Of a DNA stretch of 64,000 bases, positions 1 through 12,500 are shown piece by piece. Below the pieces are notes generated by a model. The model ran no database searches. It had not been told where the DNA came from and saw only the letters and a list, made by a program, of their open reading frames with translations. The DNA is from Aphelocoma coerulescens. Its lineage: Eukaryota; Chordata; Aves; Passeriformes; Corvidae. Made by a program: the position numbers and the translations under genes. The DNA is taken from positions 25,173,924-25,237,923 of the forward strand of contig NC_091023.1 in the NCBI RefSeq assembly GCF_041296385.1, written 5' to 3'. How positions within the stretch are numbered: the stretch's first letter is position 1; each line of letters begins with the position of its first letter.

Positions 1-406
1 GGGGCTGAACAGCAGCACCAACAATCACCAAGTGTTAAAGGAGTTCTCCATTAACTCACAGACACATCAGAGCTGTGGGAAAGGCTGGGAACAGACCATT
101 CCAGAATATCTTTATTTATTTAAGCAACATACTAGCTTCAATGTTGTGATGGGAGAACATGAGAGTGTATTATTTAATATAAATCTATGAATGAGCTATG
201 GGATGATGCTTGAGCATTCTAAGAACAGCCAAGATGGATTTAGCTGTAATTATTAATTTAAGATTGATTTCCCACTGAGGCTCCTCTGAACTACCACAAG
301 GAACAGGGGAATTGTCAATAAATGGCATTTTAGAAGTGTCTGGTGCTGGTTTCCTTCAGAAGAGTGAAGTTACTACAGCAGGTGGGTAATTCCTGCCTGT
401 CCAAAC
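1..406 (-). other. SMC4 intron 10, partial
   Basis: No coding similarity to the next part of SMC4 is seen on the minus strand. It is AT-rich intron sequence. Confidence 0.7.
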
Positions 407-571
407 CTCTTTTTCCTTCTGAATTCCCTTGGTCTCCTCCTGCAGGCTGGCCAGGACCTGCCTGAGCTTGGCCTCCTCCTTCTCCTTGGCCTTTGCCAGC
501 AGCTCCCTCTTGGCCGTGGCGTCCTCAATGGCTTTGGCACTCGTGGAGGGGACCTTCTTCAGCTCCTCCAC
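407..571 (-). CDS. SMC4: SMC4 exon 10 (last exon in window)
   Basis: Its 55 codons run from VEELKKVPSTSAKAIED to GIQKEKE. Acceptor GTGCAG and a non-ideal donor GAG|GTTTGG. The next exon is not found in bases 1-406. Confidence 0.92.
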
Positions 572-3500
572 CTGCACCAGGAAAGGACTTTGAACCTCCT
601 CTCCCACTGGGACAACAGAATTCCTGAATCCCTAAGTCCCCCCCTCGATCCAAAGACATCACAACAGCTGGCAATGACTAAATGGATGACCCAGATCCAT
701 GAATTAACTCCATTAATGGAGTCATCACTGCAGTGATTATTTTGCAAACAAAATCTCAGGCTGATTTAATGACTTAAAACATCTTTAAAACAATTTAAAC
801 CCCATTTTTCCACCTTCTTTGCTGCAATTGGTGCCCTGTCAATTTTCTCCCACAAATAACTGCACTCTTCCAAGCCAGTCCAGCTGATCCATCCCACTAC
901 CTTTTCCTTGTCCTTTTGAAGCTGCTTCTCCAGTTTTTTAGCCTTGCTCTTGGCATGTTTGAGATTCTCCCTCACTTTCACATCTTGCAAATCCAGCTGA
1001 GTGAATTTTTCTTTATTTTCCTCTATGAACTTTGTGATTTTATTGAATTTCCTGAAGGGAAAAAGAAAAAAAGAATGATTTCATACAGTATAAAAATAAT
1101 GCCAGTGGAGCTTGGCTCAATAAGTCAACATAAAGAGTTTAAATCAATATCACTCAGTTTTTGTGATGAATAACATCCAATATTTACAATATTCACAGTA
1201 TTTTCCCTGGAAAAGTGATGTTCCATCAAAAAGATCAACTACCCAAGGAATATCAAACATATTTTCAGAAATTTTCATTTTTTTCTTGACAGAATTGATA
1301 ATTCCCATCTCTCCCCAGTAATTCCCTGAGGATGAGCAGGTCAATATTGCAGCTGGATTTGGGATCAACACCCAGGCAAAGCAATTTTGAAGAAACACAA
1401 TTTATGCAGAAATGATTCACGAGGAAACCAGGAAAAAATTCCAAATCCATGCCCCTAAGGACTAGAGTTGCAAACCTAAAAATCATCTCCCAATTATTTT
1501 TTTGTACAGTCAATATAAAGAAATATTTAAAATGCATTAGGAAAGATCAGACATTTTCTTACTGTAATTGAGAATCTTACCCAGAACCAAATCAAACCAA
1601 TGTGAATTTGCTTTATTTTTGTGCCTTTAATTTATTTTTGTACATTAATTTAAATGCTTTTTTGTGTATTTAGATGTACCAGAAGTGACTCTACTCATCA
1701 GATAATTTAAATTTTTGGTGGGAACCATGTAAAACAGCACTACACATCCCTGAAGTACTCACTTCTCAAGTTCTTTCAAAGCTTTTTTCTTGGTTTTTGT
1801 TTCCTCGGCAAGATTACTGCTTTTCTCATTAATACTTTTAGTTTCTTCATTAATTTTCTCTTTCTGCATTTCCAGGTCATTTATTCGTTTCTTTAGGTCA
1901 TGGCTAGGAAATAAAACAAGAATAAACCCTCACTTTTCTCCATCTTCATAATGAATCTCTATTTCCAATCTTCAGTGTAACAACAGGATTATGTAAGGTA
2001 TCAAAAGATAACAATAATTTCCAGTTAAGAAATGCAAAATATTTCTAATTCGAGATGCTGAGGCAAAGTTTAACAGCACCCCCACCACATTAAAGCCAAC
2101 CTAAACCCTAAGAATTACTTACATATAATACTGACAGATCTTATTCTTTTCCTTAAATATTTGGTTTTCCAAGCAAAGGAACTCAATGGCCTTATTCTTG
2201 TCCTCTTCCAAGGCTTCTTTTTCTTTCTCCACCATTTTCACTCGATTTAACTGGAGAAAACAGAGGGGCAGAGCTGAGGCAGGGCCAGCACTACAGGAGG
2301 AAACCGTGAAGAGAAAATCCCAACCCTTTGTAGGACACGAGTCCTCTGGAAAAATGGTGATCAGGAATTCCCTCTGCAAGGCAATTTTGTGGTGGTTTCC
2401 TCTATCTCAACCTTCTGACTGGCCATATTAAATTTAATTCCTACAACTGGCCCTTTTCAATTTAATTCCTCCAACGGCAGGTCTTTTGTTTCTCTTTAAA
2501 ACAAGTCTGCCACAGGATTTACCAAGGACACATCAAGGAAAAAGAACTTTGATTTTATTTAGAGCTGTTTTAGTCCTTTTAGCACTCAATGCATCAATCA
2601 AACGTTCCAAAAGCAAGCTGGGCAGCAGTAATTGTGGGTAGTTTAAATTCTCCTCAGAGAGCTGTGTGGGAGCAATCCTGGGGTTTGGTTAGGATGCCCC
2701 AGGAGGTGCAGCCTCACCTTCTCCCCCCTGCGCTCGTTGAGGAGCTCCACTCTGCGGCACAGGGTCTGGATGGGCTCCTTGAGCCGTGCAGATCCAATCA
2801 AATCCTCCAGATATTCCAGCATCCCTTCATCGTGCTCCGTCTGCCCTTTGGGCTTCATCATGGAAATCTGCTCCACCTCCCCCTTGGGAAACAAAAGTGG
2901 GGTGGTTCTGTTCTTAATAGGGTTTTTTTTTCTGGGGTGGGGAAAGTATTCTGGAAAAAAAATCTATGGAATGAGTATGAGACATTATAAAAAAAAAGAA
3001 TAAAATAAGGCAGCAATCAAAACTATTCAAACTGGAACATCACAGAATCATTAAGGTTGGAAAAGACCTCCACAATCAAGTCCAACCTTCACCTTTATTT
3101 GGGAAAACAAAGACCAGAATCAATGGAAATTTCCTCCAAGGTGGTGACAACTCCCCTGGAGCCACCCTTCAGGTCTGACCATTCCTTCATTCTCAAAAGA
3201 TTCAAAATGTGTTTCCCCAATCTAAAAAAAGAAGAAGAGAATAAAGCAAGCCCTCTAAGTCCCTGAAGGGTCTCTTCAGAAACAGAAAGTCCATAAAATC
3301 CTGGCTGATGGATGAACTGGAATTGTAATTTGTTTAATTGAGGCTTCCTTGGTGGAGAAAGAAAAGGACTCTTTAGGTATGAGGGTTCTTTTGTGTAATT
3401 TCCCTTTATGTACAGAATTTTAAGTGATATAGGTGATGTTAAAAATAATTAGATTTTTAAAAATAAGATTTAGAAAGGATTAAACAGAGGCAGTGACAAG

Positions 3501-6500
3501 GACAGTTTGTGTTACTGTTGCAGGTCTGACAACACAAAAAACCCCAACCCAACTCTTATTTCTTGCACATCTCAAAAAGCCAAACAATCCGTTTGTGAAT
3601 AACTGCTGCTGGATTATATAAAATCCCAATTACCCATTTGCTCCCTCACCACAGAAGTGTGGTTTCTCTCCCCAAAACTGCCTGTCAGCCCATGGGGGAG
3701 GAAACTGTGCAACCTCCTAAATTCCTCTGGGATTGTCAGAAGTCTTTTTCCTTCTTGCATTAAAGCATTTCCTCTGTTTACATCCATGGAAAAACAATCA
3801 CAGGAAAGGTTTAACTCAATGCTGATCAGGACTGAGAAGTTTCTACACTGGGTTTACACCCCTCATGTTCAGTGTTGTAAATCACAAACCTACCCTGGAT
3901 TTAACAGGGAAAAATGGGAATTATGGACAAGCAAGGAATGAATAAATTTTTTATTATTTGGTTAAATATAATTAACCATGTCTAAGAAAGATGATGATGC
4001 AGTTGTGGGGTTTCTCTGTAGCTCACTAAGGTGAATATTTACATTATTTTCTTGTTGAAGGTAAAAATAAAAATATTTAGGAATTATTAATAAAATTGTA
4101 AGAGTACAAAGTATTATTTAATATTTATCCCATTTATTAAGATAATAAAGAAATCTGTTTAGTCCACCAGTTTTAAGAAATAAAAAGGTTTCCAGCTGTT
4201 TTAATTGATAAAGGAGAGTGAAAAGCTTGTACCTGCTCTTCTTGACAATGATTAACAGAGCAAACAGATTTTACAACTCTGCATTGTTACAACTCAATTT
4301 TAAGTGTTTCCTAATTATTTACCAGTGCTCACTACCTGACCCATTATTTGAATTATGAATTTGAAACCCCCAAAGATCCTTGCTCTTTCTGTGTTTCGAA
4401 ATCCCCTGATGTTCTGAAAGTGAAACCAAGGCGGGGCAGGCAGACATTTGTTGAGCAATGAGGGGAACGAGCTCGGGCAGCTTCTCAGAGCTGGCACCCC
4501 CACTTTTGCCAAGGCTCCCACCAGAACCCCTGGAAATCTCCAATTCCTCCCCTCAGATGTCTCCCGCTGGCTCAGGGATTCGGGAGAGGGAGCAATGTGT
4601 AAAATAAAAAGGAAATGCAGGCTGTGCTCAGACAATCAAAATGGATGTCAACACCCAGCCATGGGCAATGCCAACAAGGAATCAAACCCCCACACAAAGG
4701 AAAAAATTCCTGGAAAAAACAGCCTCAGATCTGTCCTGGAGAAGCTCCAGGGTGACTGAACTGTGACCTTCCAGTGCCTGAAGAGCTACAGGAAAGATGG
4801 GCAGAGACTGTTTACAAGGGATGGAATGCCAGGACACAAGGAACGGCTTCCCAGTGCCAGAGGGCAGGGATGGATGGGATATTGGGAAGGAATTGTTCCC
4901 TGTGAGGGTGGGGAGGCCCTGGCACAGGGTGCCCAGAGCAGCTGTGGCTGCCCCTGGATCCCTGGCAGTGCCCAAGGCCAGGCTGGACATTGGGGCTGGG
5001 AGCAGCCTGGGACAGTGGGAGGTGTCCCTGCCATGGCAGGGGTGGGACTGGATGCAATTTAAGGTCCCTTCCCACCCAAACCATCCTGTGATTCCATGTT
5101 TCCACACCCACCTCTGGGAAGGTTCTACATCAGTGCAAGAGCTCTAAATGGAATTACAAATTACAACTTCAGCTTCTGCAGTGTGGAGCCTTCCACATCC
5201 ATGTGGATCCGTAGGGATGCAGGTACAGCACAGTTAGAGGTGTACCATGCACACACATCCCCGTACCAGTTCCCACAGAATTCCTCAGGGTAGTGGGAAC
5301 AAGCACTGGGAATCCTACAACACAACCATCTGAGGAAACATTTCCAAGCAATCAGCTGAGCCCTGGGGCAAATCAGGACAAACCTGGTTTGACACCAGGC
5401 TGTAAAATAAGGGAAGAGCCCTTCTCAGCTGAAAGTGGCTCCTCTGGTGAAAAGCATGAGGAATAAATTCCAGCAATTTGGAACCTGTTCAACTTTGCAC
5501 AGCTGAATAATTCACAGCTGGGATATTTAAGATACTTCCTCAATTTAAGAATTTAAATTTCTATTGTACCTAAGTAAAGAGGAAAAGCTTTAAAAGCAGT
5601 TTCAGGACTGGCAACACCAGCAGCAGGTTCCATCACTGGTCTAAAATTCTGAATTTGCCCACAATCCCTGTTCTCTAAAAGCAGAAAAACACAGCTGATC
5701 AGCTTAGAACAGCTCTAACCTGAGTTTATCCAGTATTTCCTGACACATAAGGATTGGAATTTTAAACAAGGTTATCAAACTGCTTGGATAAAGAGAAGGT
5801 CTGACCTACTCATGAGACTTTTTCTGCAACTCTTACACTGGTCTAGAAACAAGATCTTATAGAGGTAACTCCCACTTATTGCACTGTGTTCCAGAACCTT
5901 CCTTGCCCTGTGGGAGTGGGTCTTGTTTTCCAGAGCTATGGTGTGTGAATGGCATGAAGTGCTAATCCCAGCAGGGACATGGTCCAGCCTCCAGTGGTGT
6001 AACTGGGGGTGTGGGGCATTTGTGCCCTGCACACAGTGCTTAACAGGAATGAGGGAGTTTCAGGATACAGCCACCATATTCCATCCCAAAATTCTGGTGT
6101 GAAAGAGGCAGGGATAGCAAAAAGCCTCTGGCATTGAAAAATTACTGAGAGCAACCTGAGAACTCTTCATGAAGAGCAAACAACATATTTTGGGTTGCAA
6201 GGGACCTTAAAGGGGACCTTGCACTGTCCCCGGGTGCTCCAAGCTCCATCCAGCCTGGCCTTGGACACTTCCCAGGATGGGGCAGCCACAGCTTCTCTGG
6301 GAATTCCATCCCAGCCCCTCCCCACCCTCACAGCCAAGAATTGCTTCCCAAAATCCCATCCATCCCTGCCCTCAGGCAGGATGAGCTGTTTCTGGAGAAC
6401 CTAGGAAGATGGTTGCTTTTATTGATTATTGCCTTCTCTTTTCACCCTGAATATTTGGGAAAAGCTTTGGGAAGGCAGCACCTCGAACACCCTGAGTTTT

Positions 6501-9500
6501 GTCTAAACTGTCACTACAGCATTCCCAGAGCTCTTTGTTAATGTCCCACAGAATAAATATGGCACCAAGGACATAAAAACAGCTTCCCAGGATTTTGGAT
6601 CGTCGCTTAATTGCTGCTGTCTTAAGCTCAGCTTTAAAATCAAGTGCTGAGAACCTTGGGACAGCTTGGAAGGCAGGAGCTGGGAATGCACCGTGCTCTG
6701 GGGAGGAGCTATGGGGAGTTGGGGTGGTTTCTGAGGGGAATTTTGTGGTGCAATCGTGGTGGTTTAGGTTTTGGAGGGTTTTTTTTAGGGGAGCTCTCCA
6801 CCACTACTCAAACATGGAGTAATGTGACATCTGACTGAAGTGAAAATCACAGTTGTGCTCAGGAGAAACGGCTTTAGAGAAAAGACTGTAGAAAATGCAA
6901 AATTATAGATAAGAAAAACCTTCCCTGGGCTGGGGACCAGTCAAACCAGGTAATTTTGTTTCAAAATCCCATTAAACCACCAAAAAATTTCATGTATTAC
7001 AACTGTCACTATGATACTTAGTAATTTTAAGAATATTTGGTATTTTTAAGACAATTTTTTAAAATTCAGAACAATATTTTAGTAGTTTCACTGTAGTAGC
7101 ACCATATTTTTATAATATACAAAGTTTTCAGGCTTTTTAAACCCCCATAAATGAAGTTTTCTTATTGAGACCAAAATCTTTGAGCCTCAGCAAACTTTAC
7201 TGTAATCCAATCATACCACCTTTTACAGCTCAATTCCAGTAATTTTACTTCAATAGGTACATTTGCTTACTAGAGTGATTACATAAATTAGTTTGCAACT
7301 TTATGGCATTACATAAATGAAACGGAATTGATATCTGAATGCAGTGATCAGGATATCATTTAATTTATGAAGCATCACAAGATGCAGGGATATTTGTGAT
7401 TAAATAGTACTACAAATGCAGTACTACAAATTAAATGTAAGCAGTGTTTGTAGTTCTAAAAGCCACCTTAACTCACACTTTTGAGGAGGATTAGAGCAGC
7501 CAAAGCCAAAACCTGCTATTTTTTTGTCCAAATGACAAAAACCCATCTTAATCAATGCAAATTACAACCCAATTTCAATTATTTTCTTAATTTTTAACAT
7601 GGAATATGAGACATAAGTGACCCAGCACAGGGCAAACTTCTCTTAATACAATAAAGGCCATGTTATATTTTAATCTGTTTTCCAGAGCACAGCAACATTT
7701 CAATTATCTCAAACACTGAAGGAGCATGAACAGATTTTGCAAGAGCTTCTACAGGAGCTGAAAACTCCTCAGCATCACGAGGAGCAAAGCCAGAATGACA
7801 CAAGGACACTGGGTTTGCTTGAAGGAAAACCACATTAAAACAGCTGGAATGTTTATTATAAACCTGTTTTTCTAAAGACTTAAAAGAGAAAATCCAGTAC
7901 TAATTCCTGTTTTTCCTTTAGTTCTTTACCCCAACTCCTGCACACAGAGTAGAAGCAGCACTACTATGAAGTTACTACACCTGAGGTTCAGCTTTTTGCT
8001 CACTCAGCTCCAGTTCCACCTGTATGACACAGCTTGGAACTGCTGCAAAAGTCAAGGGGCAGTAAAATTTAGAGAAAAAGTAGCCTGGATGTTGTGTAAT
8101 TTTGTTTTCTCACTAAATTTTTATTTCCTGGCCGTTTTGTGCCATCAATTACTTGATAACAAGGCACCAAAAGGGCATTTTGCTCTTAAGAAAGCCTTTA
8201 GGCAGCAAAATGAGACAAGTGTCTCCCTTTCCCTGCCTGCAGCTTCCTCTGTTTTCACCCTCTCTCCCATATCTCAATTTTTAAATTTTTCTTTTATGTG
8301 CTCACACTTGGCTTTGGGGCTTTTTCCCCACTTTACCACAAGGGTAGCTCTCACTTTTTAAGCAGGAGTACAGTAAGGAATGGCAAAAATAAGTCCTGAA
8401 TTTCTGTATCTTCAATTTATTTTGACCCATACTCCCATGTCACAAAGCTCTGCCCATGAATTCCAATTCTGCATCCGTAGATTTTGGAAGCTATGTATGG
8501 AGAGAGCCAACATTCCCATAACCTCATTATTCTCCTGCTGTAATACAGCTCTTGTAGGCTACAACAGATAGTTTTGGGATTTTTTTTCCTGTTATTCCAT
8601 GATATTGTTGCTATTATTTAACACTTGCAGTCCTATCGCATTTTTACCCTTCAATTTTATCACAGTGAATACACAGGAGGGGAAAAAGCACCAAAAACTC
8701 AACTTCATGCTCTGCCTTCCCAGGAAAGCTCAGTAGGAAATAAAGTCAAATAAAAAATAAATGTACATATAAAAATCTACAATGTCACCACTGCCCAGAG
8801 ATGAGGAAAAACTCAGAATGAGCCCTTATACAACATTCAGCTGTTTGCACAAAATTACAATTCTGCATTCTGGAAATAATTTTAGAAGTTTTAAGAACAT
8901 TGCTGTGTTTAATATAAGAGCACAGAGTGAGTGCAAATCTAGAGTCACTTTGGAATTTAAATCAGGAATTAGCAAACCCAACCTGCAATGTTTGATTTGC
9001 CATTGGTGTTTTCTAAAGAAACTATTCAATTACCACTCATTTTCTCTTCCCATTTTTCCATGGTTTTCTGCAGCATTTCCTACAGGAACCCTCTCTTCAC
9101 CTCCAATGCTGGCAGCAGTTTTTTAATAATCCCATTTATAATCCCATTTATAGCCTCAGCTCCCATGTCCCATCAGGAGCACAGACCCCAACAATTGGGA
9201 ATTTCTCGTTTATCTCAAAGGGGAAGAAAATCTCTCCCTGATTTCCCCCCCACTCCCCTGGAAGTGACTCCCACGTTGTTTCCACACACGAGCAGGTGAA
9301 AAACCTGACAGAATTTCCTTTCTGGCAACCTCATCTTGCCACAGGATAAGACTGAACTCCAATCAGTTACAAAATACACCCAGCTAAAATCCCTGCAGTT
9401 GTTTATACCTGCTTATGATTACAGGAGAGTATTTTAATTAAGTCTATCAAACATATACAAGTGAAATACCACGGTAATTAGTACAAAATTGACTTAAAGC

Positions 9501-12500
9501 AGTTTCAATTTGTTTGTAAGATTCTGAAATAAATTAAAATCAACTCAGAAGTTTGCTGCTGTGAATACAGAATTAATTCTGCAATATTTACAGGCAAAGG
9601 GGCTGGCTGGGGGTTACCTGGGGAGCTCCACTTTGCTTTCCCACCCTTTCTGGTGACTCTGCTTCTCTTACCTTGCCCATCCCAGAGGTGGCCATAGCCT
9701 CTGCTCCCAAATATTCCCCCCCTGCACTTCCAAACCTGACATTCCTTCAAATGCTCCCATTTCTTTCATCATTCCTAAGAGGAAACCAGGCAGGAGGAAG
9801 AGGCTGAGGTTTTTTAACCTTTCACAGGAGTCACTACAGAGAATAGCACAAATACTTACTCTGAGTTTGTCAGCCTGGGCAGAGCAGGGTTCCAAGGCTT
9901 TCAGTGAAAGCTAAATAATTTTATTTGTTGTTCTTTACACCTCTACAAGTTCCTGGAATGGGAGCAGTAGGTGTGGAAGACAGAAAAGCAGCAGCAAGGT
10001 GCCAGATTTTCCACCAAACACTCTTTTTTAAGTGACAAGATGCACTTTTTCCTGTTGCAGTTTCAGGTTCAGGCAAGCTCATTAAAAATGCATCATATTT
10101 ATAATAATTTAAAATATTAATTATTATAGTAATGCAAAATAATTGTCTATTCCTGAAGTACTGAAAGTACAGGGCAATTTACTAAAAATGTGCAGTATGG
10201 AGTGTTGGGAGTTAAGGATCACAGAAGTGACAAACTCCTGTTCTGTGCTGGCAACATCCCATGGGATCCAGAAGAATTCTGAAACCAGATTTATTTCAAT
10301 TTGCAAGTCCAGGCACAGAATTTGTAATTTTTCTAGAACTACTCAATTACTCTCACATTTTCTGTTTTTCCACAGGTGTTCTTTTGTAATGGTATTCACA
10401 GAAGTCAGCAGCAGTTTGATTTTAATATTTTCAGTTTGGCATCAGCAGAAATACCTCAGTCAAAACTCAGCTCTCAATTTTTACCCTAAAAAAGCACCAA
10501 AATCAGCAGAAAAACATTGCAAAATAGGGGGTGAAAGGGGGAAAAAGAAAGCAAAAAAACCTTAAGCAGTCTTCTAAAAAGCAAATATTTTCCATTGAGT
10601 AATGGTAGTTATGTTAGCAAGATAAAATCAAAGCTCTAAAGGTGTTGTTACTACATGTAGGACATGTTCCCCTACAACATTTTCTTTAGTACTAACAGTG
10701 AATGTTCCATCACCCACCCAAACCAGCATTTGATAATCCTTAATTAATATTTTTATCCAAAATGAAATATTTCAACCACACCCTATTGATACAGTGAAAA
10801 ATCAGAGACAACTTATTTTGAATGAGAAATACTTGGTTAAACTTAGCTTAATTAAACTCTTAGTTTTGCTATTAGAAAAAAAAGAGTAAAAGCCAAATAA
10901 ATCTGTTATTTATCCCTTCAATTTTAAATAATTTGCAAAGCATTAGGGAGAAAAAAAGGCAATCCTTGTGATAACAATCCACAGCCTTAGATGGTCTTAT
11001 TTGCTTCTAGCTATAAATTTTAGGATTTGGGGGTTGAAGTTCTGCTGTCATTCTGTGGAAAATATTGCTGCATTTCCCAAGTGGAAATACTCAGCTTTGG
11101 ACTGTCAGGTCAGTGGATTTCACTTTAAAAAGGCAAAGAGAAAGGCCCTGCCCTCAGTCAGAAGGGCTAAAAAACCCAGAAAATCCCAGTGTAGTTTCTG
11201 AGACAAAGCCTGGTGGGATGAAAGAAAAAAATTATGGTGGGAAAACACTGGTTTGTGCCTTAATATTTGCTCTACTTCCCCTTATTTCCCTTTGTAGGGT
11301 GGAAAGCCTGAAACTGCAGCTTTTAGGAAAAAAGGGGTGCTCTCCTCATTGAAACAATTTGTGGGAGAAAAAAACAAATCTCATTTGAGGGCAAAAAATA
11401 CAAAATCAATTAATAAATAATTCCAAATATTCCCTTCCCCTGCTCCCAGTGTTCTCTAACACTGAGCTTTGGGTATCTCTGCCCCAGCATTTCCACCCTG
11501 CTTCATCTTTCACTTTACATTTCTTCCTTCTGGAAACTTTGGCAAAATGAGATTTGAGAACAACTGTATGGAAAAAAGGGTGTATTTACTCCAAGTTGTT
11601 TTCTTGGAGGTGCTTCTCGCTCCATCTTGAACCAGAAAATACAGGAATAAAGTGTTGGGAGGAAATCATTAATTGGCATGGAGACCTGCAAACAGAGATA
11701 TCCTCTTTTTGTGGGTGTAGCTGTAAAAAAGGACTGCACAGAAAGCCTGGAGGAAGTGAAGCAAGCACAGTCACCCAGCTACACGTTTTTATATATATTT
11801 TGGGTCTTTTCAGAGGGGAACTGGAAGCTCCTTTGACAGAAACAGACCTAAAATAAACTCTATTAAAACATTTCAGGCCTTGGGAAGCTCCCACTGATTA
11901 CTGATTTCTAGGCTATGATTCTCCAGAGTAGATTTGGGACATGTTAGGAATTACAGGTAATGGCTGAAATAGTTATTTAATGGAATTAATATTTAAATAC
12001 TTGTAAATCAATTTACATTTCAATTGGCATGTAGCAAAATTCTCATTATTTAAAAGCTAGAAAAAAATAAATGTTTTCCCCTTCAGTCTGTCTTTAAAAC
12101 AGCAAAGAGAAGCAAGTAAGCATCAGAATTTGAAGGTCAAACATGAATATAAATGATATTATATTGACAAATTGTGATTATTTTTACAGTATGGGTTGTG
12201 AACTGCAGCTGTTAAAAGCAGAGGCTGAATTGGTTATAAACCTGCTGTTTCTGGAGCTGTTAAACAAGTGTAAACAACAAACACAATTCAGGCGATTTTT
12301 CTTGCACTTGTTTTATGCACAGTTCATTTTTCCACACTCCCTTCTCAGTAAAACCATGTCATAGGAGAGCTGCAGACAACAGTAGATGAGAGAATGAAAC
12401 AATTAAAATTTAAACTCATATTGATGCTGTTTAGGTAAAAGTACACCCCAGCTGCTGAGTCTCTGCCACGCTGAAGCAGCACAATAATATTGGGGTTGAA